A stretch of 64,000 nt of DNA from Microbacterium paraoxydans (GTDB taxonomy: Bacteria > Actinomycetota > Actinomycetes > Actinomycetales > Microbacteriaceae): contig NZ_JAIVLG010000001.1 of assembly GCF_020524545.1 (NCBI RefSeq), positions 248,001 through 312,000 of the forward strand, read 5' to 3'. Both the position numbers and the translations under genes were made by a program. Under the pieces are notes generated by a model, which was not told where the DNA came from, made no database searches, and saw nothing but the letters and a program-made list of their open reading frames with translations. Below, one piece after another: positions 1-8,735 of this stretch. Position 1 is the stretch's first letter. Every line of letters starts with the position of its first letter.

Positions 1-376
1 AGACGTGCCACAGGTTGAGCTCGTGCAGGCGCTGCCACTGTTCGGGGGGGCTCTTGGCGAAGAACGACTTCGCGGGACGGAAGTCGCCCACGTTGTTGAC
101 CAGGACGTCGGCGTGCCCGTGGTCGCGCTCGACCGACGCGGCGAGCCGGGTAACCGTCTCCTCGCGGGTGATGTCGCCCACGAGCACGGTGCAGCTTCCC
201 CCGTCTGCTTCGATGTCCGCGGCCGTGGCTGCCGCCGCATCACCGTCGATGTCGACGAGCACGACGTGAGCGCCCTCCGCTGCGAAGCGGCGGCTGACAC
301 CCCCGCCGATGCCGAGGGCTCCGCCGGTCACGACGACGGCGCGTGGGCGCTGGGGAGTGACGCCTTCGTTACTCAT
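1..376 (-). CDS. SDR family oxidoreductase (partial, cut by window edge)
   Basis: N-terminal 125 codons of a short-chain dehydrogenase; the C-terminus lies outside the window. The glycine-rich NAD(P) motif TGGALGIGGG is at residues 18-27 and the NNVG motif follows, but the catalytic YxxxK region is not in view. ATG at 376 is the only good start. It is divergent from the SDR at 450, and a KstR2-like box lies between them, which suggests a role in steroid or ring-fragment oxidation. The substrate cannot be read from the sequence. Family assignment is secure. Confidence 0.88.
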   Translation of the reverse strand, partial: MSNEGVTPQRPRAVVVTGGALGIGGGVSRRFAAEGAHVVLVDIDGDAAAATAADIEADGGSCTVLVGDITREETVTRLAASVERDHGHADVLVNNVGDFRPAKSFFAKSPPEQWQRLHELNLWHV

Positions 377-383
377 GCAACAA

Positions 384-397
384 ACCTAGCATTTGGT
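384..397. promoter_or_regulatory. KstR2-like operator, SDR/SDR divergent promoter
   Basis: ACCTAGCATTTGGT lies between divergent starts at 376 and 450. It differs from the KstR2 consensus AnCAAGnnCTTGnT at two positions, one of the weaker copies in the window. The extended context CCTAGCATTTGGTTGG is shared with the sites near 22058 and 22104. Confidence 0.6.
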
Positions 398-449
398 TGG
401 TAGCATGGACAGGCCGACGCACCGGAGCGTCGTGCAGTGAGGGGGCGGA

Positions 450-1265
450 ATGAGCCTGACGTTGGATTTCGCGGGCAAGGTGGTCGCGGTCACCGGTGGC
501 GGACGCGGCGTCGGACGCGGCGTGGTCGAGGCCTTCCTGGATGCCGGCGCCGAGGTCGAGTTCTGCGGACGCACCGAGCCGGAGAGACTGCCGGAGCGCG
601 ATGGCCGCACTGCGTCGTTCCGCGGCGTCGACGTGCGCGACGCCGCACAGAACGAGGCCTGGGTCGCGGGCATCGCCGAGCGACACGGACGCCTCGACGT
701 GCTCGTGAACAACGTCGGCGGATCCCCGTTCGGCCGCTTCGAAGCGGGTTCTCCTCGCTACTTCCAGGCGATCACCGAGATCAACTTCCTCTCCGCCGCG
801 GTCGCGACCCGCGCAGCCTTCGCGCCGCTGCGGGAAGCATCAGGCAGCGTGATCAACATCACCTCCATCAGCGCCCGTCGGCCCAGCCCCGGCACGGCCG
901 TCTACGGCGCGGCGAAGGCGGCGCTCGAGAGCCTGACCCGCAGCCTCGCGGTCGAGTGGGCCCCGCAGATCCGGGTCAATGCGGTCAGCAGCGGGCTGGT
1001 GCACACCGAGAGCGCGGTCGACCACTACGGCACCCCGGAGCAGTACGCCCAGATCGCGCGCACGGTCCCGCGCGGGCGCCTCGCCTCCCCTCGGGAACTC
1101 GGCACCGTCTGCGTCATGCTCGCCTCGCCACTCTCAGCGCATGTCACCGGTGCCGTCGTCCCCGTCGACGGTGGTGGCGAGTGGCCCGCCTTCCTCACCC
1201 ACACTCCGAACGCGGACATCGTGCAACAGGCCGACCGCGACATCACCGAAGGATCCCTCTCATGA
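450..1265 (+). CDS. SDR family oxidoreductase
   Basis: 271-residue classical short-chain dehydrogenase. The cofactor motif TGGGRGVGRG is near residues 16-25, NNVGG follows, and the active-site tetrad is seen as Ser in the INITSIS stretch and YGAAK. The start at 450 follows a G-rich ribosome site (gggggcgga). The stop overlaps the start of the thiolase at 1262 (ATGA), so the two are co-translated. In this regulon it probably oxidises a 3-hydroxyacyl-CoA before thiolysis, or a ring hydroxyl group. That role is inference from the adjacent thiolase. Confidence 0.9.
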   Translation: MSLTLDFAGKVVAVTGGGRGVGRGVVEAFLDAGAEVEFCGRTEPERLPERDGRTASFRGVDVRDAAQNEAWVAGIAERHGRLDVLVNNVGGSPFGRFEAGSPRYFQAITEINFLSAAVATRAAFAPLREASGSVINITSISARRPSPGTAVYGAAKAALESLTRSLAVEWAPQIRVNAVSSGLVHTESAVDHYGTPEQYAQIARTVPRGRLASPRELGTVCVMLASPLSAHVTGAVVPVDGGGEWPAFLTHTPNADIVQQADRDITEGSLS

Positions 1266-2482
1266 CCGAAGCCGTCATCGTCTCCGCCGTGCGCTCGCCC
1301 ATCGGCCGCGCGTTCAAGGGCAGCCTGAAGGACATGCGCGGTGACGACCTCGCCACGCAGATGGTGCGGGCGGCCGTCGATGCGGTGCCGGGGCTCGACC
1401 CGGACGAGATCGTCGACCTCATGGTGGGCTGCGCGCAGCCGGCGGGCCAGCAGGGCTACAACATCGGGCGGATGCTGGCGCTGCAGCTCGGCTGGGACAC
1501 CGTGCCCGGCACCACGGTCAACCGCTACTGCGCCTCCTCGTTGCAGACCACCCGGATGGCCTTCCACGCCATCCGAGCCGGCGAGGGCGAGGTCTTCGTA
1601 TCCGCCGGTGTCGAGGCCGTGTCGCAGTTCGGCTCCGGGAAGTCCGACGGCATGCCCGACACCAAGAACCCGCGCTGGGCCGACGCCGCGGCGCGCACGG
1701 CACGTGAGGCGCAGGACCCGGACTTCATCTGGTCGGACCCTCGGGCGCGGGGCGAGCTCGAGGACATCTACATCGCGATGGGGGAGACCGCCGAGAACGT
1801 GGCATCCTTCCGCGGAGTGTCCCGTCATGAGCAGGACGAGTGGGCGGTTCTCAGCCAGAACCGGGCCGAGGCTGCGGCCGCTCGGGGGTTCTGGGACACC
1901 GACATCACGCCGGTGCGCCTGGCCGACGGCACGCTCGTCACGGAGGACGACGGTCCCCGTGCAGGGGTCACGCTGGAGGGCATCAGCGGCATGCAGCCGG
2001 TGTTCCGTCCGCACGGCACCGTGACTGCGGCGAACTGCTGTCCGCTCAACGACGGTGCCGCCGCGCTCGTGATCATGAGCGACACCCGTGCCGCCGAGCT
2101 CGGGCTCACTCCGCTCGCGCGCATCGTGTCGACGGGGGTCTCGGCGCTGTCGGCGGAGATCATGGGCCTCGGCCCGGTGCAGGCGGTCGAGCGCGCGCTG
2201 GCGCATGCGCGCATGAGCATCGGCGACATCGACATCCTCGAGATCAACGAGGCCTTCGCGGCCCAGGTCATCCCCTCGGTCGCCGACATCGGGATCGACC
2301 CGGATCGCGTCAACGTCAACGGCGGCGCGATCGCTCTCGGTCATCCGTACGGCATGACCGGCGCACGCATCACGACCACCGCGATCAACGCCCTGCGTGA
2401 GCGCGACGAGCAGTTCGCGGTCGAGACCATGTGCACCGCCGGCGGGCAGGGCATGGCCATGGTCCTCGAGCGCCTGAGCTGA
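1262..2482 (+). CDS. thiolase family protein (acetyl-CoA acetyltransferase)
   Basis: 406-residue degradative thiolase. The acyl-accepting Cys is C90 in NRYCASS, NEAF and GGAIALGHP give the catalytic Asn and His, and the second Cys is in MCTAGGQG near the C-terminus. It should release acetyl- or propionyl-CoA from 3-ketoacyl-CoA. It overlaps the upstream SDR by four bases and ends in a large hairpin convergent with the acyl-CoA ligase. It is a second thiolase beside the FadA6-like one at 17319; which step each serves is not decidable here. Confidence 0.92.
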   Translation: MTEAVIVSAVRSPIGRAFKGSLKDMRGDDLATQMVRAAVDAVPGLDPDEIVDLMVGCAQPAGQQGYNIGRMLALQLGWDTVPGTTVNRYCASSLQTTRMAFHAIRAGEGEVFVSAGVEAVSQFGSGKSDGMPDTKNPRWADAAARTAREAQDPDFIWSDPRARGELEDIYIAMGETAENVASFRGVSRHEQDEWAVLSQNRAEAAAARGFWDTDITPVRLADGTLVTEDDGPRAGVTLEGISGMQPVFRPHGTVTAANCCPLNDGAAALVIMSDTRAAELGLTPLARIVSTGVSALSAEIMGLGPVQAVERALAHARMSIGDIDILEINEAFAAQVIPSVADIGIDPDRVNVNGGAIALGHPYGMTGARITTTAINALRERDEQFAVETMCTAGGQGMAMVLERLS

Positions 2483-2494
2483 CGCCCTCCCGCG

Positions 2495-2558
2495 GCGTTG
2501 CGGGTGCGAAAACGCGCCTCCCGGTGTCCGAGGAGGCGCGTTTCTGCGCTCGCAACGC
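2495..2558. terminator. bidirectional terminator-like palindrome
   Basis: Two 26-nt arms, starting GCGTTGCGGG and ending CTCGCAACGC, pair with four mismatches around a loop of about 12 nt. The outer core AAACGCGCCT/AGGCGCGTTT also occurs in the repeats near 25396 and 41425. It lies in the gap between convergent thiolase and ligase genes. Confidence 0.7.
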
Positions 2559-2573
2559 GGTCGTGGGCGTGGA

Positions 2574-4175
2574 TCAGGCCTGTGCGCGCAGTTCGGACTT
2601 GAGGATCTTGCCGGTGGCGTTGCGAGGGAAGTCCTCCACGAAGACGAACTCCCGCGGCACCTTGAAGTTCGCCAGGTGCGCGCGGCAGAACGCCTCGAGC
2701 TCGGCGGCGTCGGGGCGCGGATCCGCGTTGTGCAGCAGCAGGACGTAGGCGCGGCCCACCGTGCCGAGGCGGTCGTCGTCGACGCCGATCACGGCGGATT
2801 CGTTCACCGCAGGATGCTTGCGCAACGCATTCTCGACCTCGGCGGGATAGACGTTGAAGCCGCCCACGATGAACATGTCCTTCAGGCGGTCGGTGATCTT
2901 CAGGCAGCCGTGCTCGTCGAGGCGACCGACGTCTCCGGTGTGGAACCATCCGTCCGGGTCGAGCACGGCATCCGTCGCCTCCTGATCCTCGAAGTAGCCG
3001 AGCATCACGTTGGGGCCGCGGAGCAGGATCTCCCCGTCCGTGTCGATGCCGGTATCCGTGCCCTCCTCGTCCACGACGCGGATCTCGACACCCTCCACCG
3101 CGGGTCCGGTCGTCTGCGCGGTGTGTTCGAGGGATTCGCCGGGGCGGGAGAGCGTGGCCACCACGCACTCGGTGAGACCGTACGCCTGGGCGACCGTCTC
3201 GAATCCGAGGACGTTCACCATGTCGTGGAACAGCGTCGCGGGAGCCGCCGTGGCACCGGCGATCGCGAACCGCAGCGACGACAGGTCGTACTCGCCCAGC
3301 CGCGGGTGGTCGAGCAGCGACGTGAAGATGGTCGGGACGCCGGGCAGCACGCTGATGCGGGCGGACTGCACGAGTTCGAGCAGCCGGTCGGCGTCGAAGA
3401 CGGCGAGAGGATAGATCGTCGTGCCGGCCATGAGCGAGGTGATCATGCCGGCCTTGTAGCCGAACCCGTGGAAGAAGGGGTTCACGACCGCGTACCGGTC
3501 GTCGGGGGTCAGGCGCGCGCCGAGACCCCACGCACGTGCCACCGAGAGGGTCTGCCGGTGCGCGCTGAGCACGCCCTTCGGGACGCCGGTCGTGCCCGAG
3601 GTGAAGAGCACGTCCATGATGTCGTCCCCGGTCACGGCATCCGCCGCGGCGGACACGCGGTCGTCGCCGACCGTGGCACCGGCGGCGAGGAAGCCCGCCC
3701 AGGGGAGGATGTCGTCGCCGCCCGTGCCGTCGATGGCGACGACCGTGCGCAGGTGGGGGAGTCCGGGGAAGATCGGGCCGTCACCACCGCGCTCGGCCGC
3801 GGCTGCGCGCAGCATGGAACTGTACGACTTGCCGAGGAACCCGTCGGTGAGCACCAGTCCTGTGGCGCGGGAGCGGGCCAGGATCTCGGCGGCCTCATGC
3901 CCGGTGAAGCGGGTGTTGAGCGGGACGACGGCGATGCCGATCAGCTGTGCGCCCAGCATCGCGAGGATGAACTCGTGCCGGTTCGGGGCCCACAGCCCGA
4001 CGCGATCGCCCGGTTCGATGCCCTGTGCGAGGTACGCGCCGGCGACGAGGCGGACCCGATCCTGCAGTTCGGCGTAGCCGATGACCACGTCTCCGTCGAC
4101 GATGGCCGGATGCGCGCCGAGGGCAGCCATCTCGGAGAGCAGGGCGGGCACTGTCGTGGCTTTCGAGACTGTCAT
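2574..4175 (-). CDS. fadD3: acyl-CoA synthetase, FadD3-like (HIP-CoA ligase)
   Basis: 533-residue AMP-forming acyl-CoA ligase of the ANL superfamily. The P-loop FTSGTTGVPKG is near residues 190-200 and the C-terminal catalytic Lys is in NATGKILKS. FadD3 activates the propionate side chain of HIP (3aα-H-4α(3'-propanoate)-7aβ-methylhexahydro-1,5-indanedione) as the first step of C/D-ring catabolism. Assignment rests on the divergent kstR2-like repressor, the operator between them and the rest of the ipd cluster. ATG at 4175 is preceded by GGAAAGGA at good spacing, so the longer upstream reading is rejected. Other medium/long-chain ligases look similar; HIP specificity is inferred. Confidence 0.82.
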   Translation of the reverse strand: MTVSKATTVPALLSEMAALGAHPAIVDGDVVIGYAELQDRVRLVAGAYLAQGIEPGDRVGLWAPNRHEFILAMLGAQLIGIAVVPLNTRFTGHEAAEILARSRATGLVLTDGFLGKSYSSMLRAAAAERGGDGPIFPGLPHLRTVVAIDGTGGDDILPWAGFLAAGATVGDDRVSAAADAVTGDDIMDVLFTSGTTGVPKGVLSAHRQTLSVARAWGLGARLTPDDRYAVVNPFFHGFGYKAGMITSLMAGTTIYPLAVFDADRLLELVQSARISVLPGVPTIFTSLLDHPRLGEYDLSSLRFAIAGATAAPATLFHDMVNVLGFETVAQAYGLTECVVATLSRPGESLEHTAQTTGPAVEGVEIRVVDEEGTDTGIDTDGEILLRGPNVMLGYFEDQEATDAVLDPDGWFHTGDVGRLDEHGCLKITDRLKDMFIVGGFNVYPAEVENALRKHPAVNESAVIGVDDDRLGTVGRAYVLLLHNADPRPDAAELEAFCRAHLANFKVPREFVFVEDFPRNATGKILKSELRAQA

Positions 4176-4248
4176 GGACGTCCTTTCCAATATCATGCGT
4201 ACACTCCGAGTGGATGTTTCGGGAAAACGCTCACGTGCGGCACACTTG

Positions 4249-4262
4249 AACAAGCGCTTGTG
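4249..4262. promoter_or_regulatory. KstR2-like operator, fadD3/kstR2 divergent promoter
   Basis: AACAAGCGCTTGTG matches the KstR2 consensus AnCAAGnnCTTGnT at every defined position except the last. It lies 23 bases upstream of the tetR start and 73 bases upstream of fadD3, a position expected for autoregulation. It is one of the closest consensus matches in the window. Confidence 0.78.
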
Positions 4263-4285
4263 AGATTCTCTGTGAAGGAGCAGCA

Positions 4286-4897
4286 ATGGCAACGACCAAA
4301 AGCGGGGGGCGGCAGGAGCAGAGCTCCGAACGCCGCGACCAGATCATCTCGATCGCCGCGCGCCTGATCGCCAAGCGCGGATACTCCGCCACGACGGTCC
4401 GAGACATCGCCGACGAAGCGGGGATCCTGTCGGGGAGCCTGTACCACCACTTCTCTTCCAAGGAAGCGATCCTGCAGGAGATCCTCCACAGCTTCATGGC
4501 TGGCCTGCTGGGTCGCTTCGAGGAGATCGTGGCCGAGGGGGGAAGCCCCCGTGACATCCTCGACAAACTGATCGCGCACGCCTTCGCCACGATCGAGAGC
4601 CAGCCCGATGCGGTCGGTCTGTACCAGAACGAGCTGTCCTTCCTCGCCCGCCAGCCCGGTTTCGAGTTCCTCGGAGAGAACAGCGAGCGCATCGAGGCGC
4701 TCTGGTTGGCGCAGATCACCGAGGGGCAGAAGGTCGGCGTGTTCCGCGACTCGATCGATGCTCCGATCGCCTATCGCTTCATCCGTGACGCTGTCTGGTC
4801 GACCGTCGCCTGGTACCGGCCCGGCCGCGGTCACACCGCGTCGACCCTGACCGACAACTTCCTGGATCTGCTCCACAAGGGCCTCCTCGCCGACTGA
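4286..4897 (+). CDS. kstR2: TetR/AcrR regulator, KstR2-like repressor
   Basis: 203 residues, as usual for TetR proteins (mycobacterial KstR2 is about 200). The N-terminal helix-turn-helix spans roughly residues 13-63 (RDQIISIAARLI through LYHHFSSKEAIL), followed by an all-helical ligand domain. KstR2 represses HIP-catabolic genes and is released by HIP-CoA; by analogy this protein should bind the palindromes found upstream of the operons of this island, including its own. The ribosome site AAGGAG precedes ATG 4286. It converges with ipdB, 12 bases away. Identity as KstR2 is inferred from context and operator sequence. Confidence 0.82.
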   Translation: MATTKSGGRQEQSSERRDQIISIAARLIAKRGYSATTVRDIADEAGILSGSLYHHFSSKEAILQEILHSFMAGLLGRFEEIVAEGGSPRDILDKLIAHAFATIESQPDAVGLYQNELSFLARQPGFEFLGENSERIEALWLAQITEGQKVGVFRDSIDAPIAYRFIRDAVWSTVAWYRPGRGHTASTLTDNFLDLLHKGLLAD

Positions 4898-4909
4898 GCG
4901 AATGCCGCG

Positions 4910-5701
4910 TCAGTCCGCGACTTCGCGCGTGCGCATGCCGCGGGGGTCGAGGACCTCGCGGATCAGACGCAGCTCCTCGGCGTCGGGTACGCGAGTGAGC
5001 GGCGCCGACGACGCGTCGAGGGCGAACCCCGTGCTGTCCGTCACCGTCTGCGGATCGACGCCGGGGTGGACGGAGAGCACGGTCACGGCGCCCGCGTCGT
5101 CGTAGCCCAGCACGGCGAGGTTCGTCACGATCACGCCGAGGCGGTGGTGATCGAGTCCCGCCTCGCGGGCACGGTCGTTGCCGACACCCGAGACCATGTC
5201 GACGGACGGGACGAACACGCGCGGGCTGTGGCGGGCGATCCAGTAGTCCACCCTGTGGTTCGCGGTGTTGCCCGGTGCCCCGCGCACCCCGATGAGCTGA
5301 CGGGTGGGTCGTGCCCAGTCGCCGATGAGGGAGATGTTCTGGTTGCCGAAGCGGTCGATCTGGCTGGCGCCCATCATGCTCTGACGTCTCCCGGTGGCGA
5401 GGATGTCGAAGATGCGGCGGAACGGCGCCCAGCCCTCGACCGTCGGGCGCGGAGCGTCCGCGTCGCCCGGCTGCGGTGGGCCGCTCAGGAAGAAGGCCTC
5501 GCCGTCGCTGAGGACGAGGTCGGGAGCGGTCGTGAGCTTCGCGAGGCGCGCGCCGAGCGAGGGGACGATGCCCACCGCGTGCGCGAGGATCTCGCCCGAC
5601 TCGCGGTAGGTGTCGGCGCAGGCCGCGATGCAGATCTCGGCGATGGTCGCCGGCGCGGTGTCGACGCCGGTCGCGGTCACGGTGGTGGTGTCGGTGCTCA
5701 T
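4910..5701 (-). CDS. ipdB: CoA-transferase beta subunit, IpdB-like (copy 1)
   Basis: 263-residue CoA-transferase-fold protein. IpdB pairs with IpdA as a hydrolase-type CoA-transferase homologue that opens the last steroid ring (COCHEA-CoA) in mycobacteria and rhodococci. The MGASQIDRFGNQNIS and YWIARHSPRVF stretches are shared with the second copy at 19655. Relative to copy 2 it has a longer N-terminus (STDTTTVTATGVDTAP). Its ATG overlaps the ipdA stop (ATGA). A paralogous pair in the same island is unusual. Confidence 0.85.
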   Translation of the reverse strand: MSTDTTTVTATGVDTAPATIAEICIAACADTYRESGEILAHAVGIVPSLGARLAKLTTAPDLVLSDGEAFFLSGPPQPGDADAPRPTVEGWAPFRRIFDILATGRRQSMMGASQIDRFGNQNISLIGDWARPTRQLIGVRGAPGNTANHRVDYWIARHSPRVFVPSVDMVSGVGNDRAREAGLDHHRLGVIVTNLAVLGYDDAGAVTVLSVHPGVDPQTVTDSTGFALDASSAPLTRVPDAEELRLIREVLDPRGMRTREVAD

Positions 5702-6564
5702 GACGCTCCTCGGTCGGCGTGGAAGCGGGCGACGGCGGCGTGGTATCCGGCCTCGTCGGTGTGCAGGAAGGTGCGCTCGAACGCGGCCCAGGCGTCGGGA
5801 TCCTTCGCCGCCGTCGCATAGTGCTTCTGGAAGGCCTCGTCGCGCTCGTAGTCGGGAGCGCACGTGGTGAAGTGCGCGCCGCGAGGCGCCTCGACGACGG
5901 CCGAGGCGAAGATGCGGCTGAACAGCAGGGTGTGGAAGGAGCCCTCGTCGAGGAGTGCCGACGTCGGAACGACCTTCTCCGCGGAGACGATGGTGCGGCT
6001 CGCCGCCATCGCGAACAGGTCGTCGAAGTACGGGTCGGGGCCCAGGTACTGCGCGTTGCCCTGCTCGTCGGCGCGGTTCACGTGCACGAGGGCGACGTCG
6101 AGGGGCAGCGCCGGCATGGCGACGTACTCCGCGTCGGAGTAGGGGGAGCGCACGGTGCGCAGGCGCGGGTTCGCCGGGAGGACGTCCGATCCGAGTCCCG
6201 CACGGATCGGGAGGAAGTCGAGCCGTGCGCCGGCGGCGCGGAGTCCCGCGACGAACATGCCCTCGTCGTACTCCTCGATCTCCAGCTCGCCGCGCTCCCT
6301 CGCCCGGGTGAAGAGCGGGTCGAGGGGGATGCTGTCCAGTGAGACGAATCCGTACACCAGGCGGCGGATGCGGCCGGCCGCGGCGAGCAGACCGACGTCG
6401 GGGCCGCCGAACGCGACGACGGTGAGGTCGGTGATGTCCCGTCGCAGGATCTCGCGCACGAGCGCCATGGGCTTGCGCCGCGAGCCCCACCCGCCGATGC
6501 CGATCGTCATCCCGCTCTCGATGGTGGCGACCGCCTCCTCGATGCTCACCCGCTTGTCCGACAT
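5698..6564 (-). CDS. ipdA: CoA-transferase alpha subunit, IpdA-like (copy 1)
   Basis: 288 residues, close to mycobacterial IpdA. Conserved stretches include GIGGWGSRRKPMALVR (residues 22-37), GFVSLDS and EYDEGM; Glu101 of DEGM lies where the catalytic Glu of IpdA is expected. The C-terminal GAHFTTCAPDYERDE region also resembles mycobacterial IpdA, from memory more than copy 2 does. I chose ATG 6564 because AAGGAGCGGGG precedes it; two upstream ATGs (6579, 6585) lack a ribosome site. First gene of a two-gene operon behind the operator at 6590. Confidence 0.86.
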   Translation of the reverse strand: MSDKRVSIEEAVATIESGMTIGIGGWGSRRKPMALVREILRRDITDLTVVAFGGPDVGLLAAAGRIRRLVYGFVSLDSIPLDPLFTRARERGELEIEEYDEGMFVAGLRAAGARLDFLPIRAGLGSDVLPANPRLRTVRSPYSDAEYVAMPALPLDVALVHVNRADEQGNAQYLGPDPYFDDLFAMAASRTIVSAEKVVPTSALLDEGSFHTLLFSRIFASAVVEAPRGAHFTTCAPDYERDEAFQKHYATAAKDPDAWAAFERTFLHTDEAGYHAAVARFHADRGAS

Positions 6565-6589
6565 CCCCGCTCCTTTGCGCATCACGCTA

Positions 6590-6603
6590 ACCTAGCGCTT
6601 GTT
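6590..6603. promoter_or_regulatory. KstR2-like operator, ipdA1/SDR divergent promoter
   Basis: ACCTAGCGCTTGTT matches AnCAAGnnCTTGnT at all defined positions but one (T for A at position 4). It lies between the ipdA copy 1 start (6564) and the SDR start (6654). Confidence 0.75.
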
Positions 6604-6653
6604 TGGGAATCACAGTAGCATGCCCGAGAGGACGAACAGCGAGGGAGCTGCGC

Positions 6654-7376
6654 ATGGCCGGAGAGACGATGGCGGAGCACGTGGTGGTCACCGGCGGTGC
6701 CAGCGGGATCGGGGCGGCCGTGGTCGATCTGCTCCTCGGCCGTGGATGTCGAGTGACGGTCTTCGACCTCGCCCCCAGCGCCCGCTCGGACGTCGAGTCC
6801 GAGATCGTCGACCTGCGCGATGACGCCGCCGTCGAAGCCGCCATGGCCAGGACCTGGGAGCGCGGAGCAGCGGGAGGACTGGTCGCCTGCCACGGCATCC
6901 GCGGCGCCTTCGTCCCCGCTCTCGAGATCGACCTCGACCGCGTCCGCCGGCTCTACGACGTGCACGTGGTCGGCACCCTCGCGGTCTCCCGCGCGCTGGT
7001 GCGACGCCTGGAGGGGGCGCCGGCCTCGATCGTGCTGGTGTCGTCGACCACCGCGTACCGGGGCTGGGCGAACCAGGCCGACTACGGGCCCGCAAAGGCG
7101 GCGGAACGTCAGCTGATGGAGAATCTCGCCGTGGAGTGGGCTCCGCTCGGCGTGCGCGTGAATGCGGTCGCACCCGGCCACACCCTCACCCCCATGGTGC
7201 AGGACCTGGTCGACGGCGGGTACGACCTCACGGCGGTCGAGCGCCGGACGCCGCGCGGGCGCCTCGCCGACCCTGCAGAGATCGCCGCCGCGATCGTGTG
7301 GCTCCTCCGCGACGCGAGTCACGTGATCGGGCAGTGTCTTCCCGTCGACGGCGGATGGACGGTCGTGGGGCGATGA
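6654..7376 (+). CDS. SDR family oxidoreductase
   Basis: 240-residue short-chain dehydrogenase with TGGASGIG near the N-terminus and catalytic Ser/Tyr/Lys in VLVSSTTA and YGPAK. The usual NNAG motif is replaced by ACHGIRG, an uncommon variant. ATG 6654 has GGGAG six bases upstream; a second ATG at 6669 is possible. First gene of an operon with the aldo/keto reductase, overlapping it by four bases. Likely acts on a ring-fragment alcohol or ketone; the substrate is unknown. Confidence 0.88.
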   Translation: MAGETMAEHVVVTGGASGIGAAVVDLLLGRGCRVTVFDLAPSARSDVESEIVDLRDDAAVEAAMARTWERGAAGGLVACHGIRGAFVPALEIDLDRVRRLYDVHVVGTLAVSRALVRRLEGAPASIVLVSSTTAYRGWANQADYGPAKAAERQLMENLAVEWAPLGVRVNAVAPGHTLTPMVQDLVDGGYDLTAVERRTPRGRLADPAEIAAAIVWLLRDASHVIGQCLPVDGGWTVVGR

Positions 7377-8248
7377 TGCCGACGCGTGCGCTCGGCGACC
7401 TGCGGGTGTCCGCCATCGGCATGGGCGCGATGACCCTGACCCAGCTCCCGGATGCCGACGTCGAGCGCGGCGTCCGCGCTGTGCATGCCGCGGTGGATGC
7501 CGGCATCACGCTGTTCGACACCGCCGACTCCTATGGCCCCACGGCGGAGATGGGGGTGAACGAGCGGGCTCTGATCGACGCCCTGCGACGGCATCCGGAC
7601 GCTCTCGATCGTGTGGTCATCGCGACCAAGGGCGGGCACACCCGGGGGCCGGCTGCGACCTGGTGGGTCGACGGCTCGCCCGAGCACCTCGCGGTGGCGG
7701 CGAGAGCATCCGCGCACCGTCTCGGGCTCGACGCGCTTCCGCTGTACCAGCACCACCGGCCCGATGTGAGGGTCCCGTTCGAGGAATCGATGGGGGCGAT
7801 GCGCCGGCTCGTCGACGAGGGCGTCGTCGTGCGGGTCGGGGTGTCGAACGTGGATGTGGCGCAGCTGGACATCGCCCGACGCGTGCTCGGCGATGCACTC
7901 GTGAGCGTGCAGAACGAGTACTCGGTGCAGGAGAGGTCGAGCGAGCCGGTGCTGCGGCGCTGCGAGGAGCTCGGTCTCGCCTTCCTCGCCTGGGGCCCGC
8001 TGGGCGGCATGCGGGCGGCCAAGGAGCTCGGCGGCGCGGCGATCTCCGCCGGCACGGTCGCCGCGCGCCACGGGGTCAGCCCGCAGCGGGTGGCGCTGGC
8101 GTGGCTGCTGTCGCTCTCGCCCGTGCTCATCCCGATTCCCGGCGCCAGCCGGGTGGAGAGCGTGCAGGACTCGGTGGCATCCGTCGGCGTCGTCCTCGAC
8201 GAGGAGGATCTGCGCCTGCTCGACGGCCGGGCGGGGGAGGATCAGTGA
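7373..8248 (+). CDS. aldo/keto reductase
   Basis: 291-residue TIM-barrel aldo/keto reductase using NAD(P)H. The catalytic tetrad can be placed: Asp and Tyr in DTADSYG, Lys in ATKGG and His in YQHHRPD. The C-terminal IPGASRVES is the cofactor-binding loop. Two tandem ATGs (7373, 7376) overlap the SDR stop. Its 3' end overlaps the convergent VOC gene by seven bases. Such enzymes are not part of the described HIP pathway, so it may handle a keto group on an accessory substrate. Confidence 0.9.
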   Translation: MMPTRALGDLRVSAIGMGAMTLTQLPDADVERGVRAVHAAVDAGITLFDTADSYGPTAEMGVNERALIDALRRHPDALDRVVIATKGGHTRGPAATWWVDGSPEHLAVAARASAHRLGLDALPLYQHHRPDVRVPFEESMGAMRRLVDEGVVVRVGVSNVDVAQLDIARRVLGDALVSVQNEYSVQERSSEPVLRRCEELGLAFLAWGPLGGMRAAKELGGAAISAGTVAARHGVSPQRVALAWLLSLSPVLIPIPGASRVESVQDSVASVGVVLDEEDLRLLDGRAGEDQ

Positions 8249-8679
8249 GGCTCCTGCAGCAGCTCGACGCGTACGTCGTCCGGACCGAGCACGTACACGT
8301 ACCGATATCCCTCGAGGGGGCCGGCCGTCGCCGTCATGGTCGCCGACAGCGGGTGGTGGCCGAGCGATGCCAAGCGGGCGAGGCTCTCTGCGATGTCGGG
8401 CACGACGATCGCCGGGTGCGCGGCGCCGATGCGCCCGGTGTCGGGATCGATGCGCACGGTGTCGGCACCGCGATACTCCGCGAGTTCCAGGAACACGCCG
8501 TCGTCGAGCCGGATGAACGTGAGCAGGATCTCGATGCCGGGGTACCCGGTCGCGGCTTCGACCGCCGGTCCGCTCTTCGACAGCGGGCCGACGACTTCGC
8601 CTCCGGTGGCGGCGCGGTAGAACGCGGTCGCGGCATCCGTGTCGCTCACCGTGATCCCGATGTGGTGCAGCCGGGGCAT
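8242..8679 (-). CDS. VOC-family (glyoxalase/epimerase-like) protein
   Basis: 145-residue single protein with two vicinal-oxygen-chelate repeats. HHIGITVSD (residues 5-13) and a second half beginning HPAIVVPD give the metal-binding beta-strands, and VELLQ ends the fold. Length and N-terminus resemble methylmalonyl-CoA epimerase more than extradiol dioxygenases, which are about 300 residues. It is divergent from the SDR at 8736 across a KstR2-like box. Possible roles are epimerisation of a methyl-branched acyl-CoA or a glyoxalase-like step. Function not proven by sequence. Confidence 0.82.
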   Translation of the reverse strand: MPRLHHIGITVSDTDAATAFYRAATGGEVVGPLSKSGPAVEAATGYPGIEILLTFIRLDDGVFLELAEYRGADTVRIDPDTGRIGAAHPAIVVPDIAESLARLASLGHHPLSATMTATAGPLEGYRYVYVLGPDDVRVELLQEPH

Positions 8680-8697
8680 CCTGTCTCCTTTGACTCA

Positions 8698-8711
8698 ACC
8701 AAATGCTTGTT
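8698..8711. promoter_or_regulatory. KstR2-like operator, VOC/SDR divergent promoter
   Basis: ACCAAATGCTTGTT matches AnCAAGnnCTTGnT with a single mismatch (A for G at position 6). It lies between divergent starts at 8679 and 8736. Confidence 0.72.
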
Positions 8712-8735
8712 CAGCAACTATCGCGGAGGAACCCC

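Noticed and set aside
437..1261. N-terminal extension of the first thiolase
   Set aside because: The extension overlaps the SDR gene in another frame, is Arg-rich, and the thiolase family start is at 1262.
4910..6564. Reading the first CoA-transferase pair as an ordinary acetate/3-oxoacid CoA-transferase
   Set aside because: GWGSRRKPMALVR, GFVSLDS and the paired kstR2-like gene fit IpdAB far better, though function is not proven.
8242..8679. Extradiol ring-cleaving dioxygenase (HsaC type)
   Set aside because: At 145 residues it is half the required length and lacks the second-domain ligand pattern.
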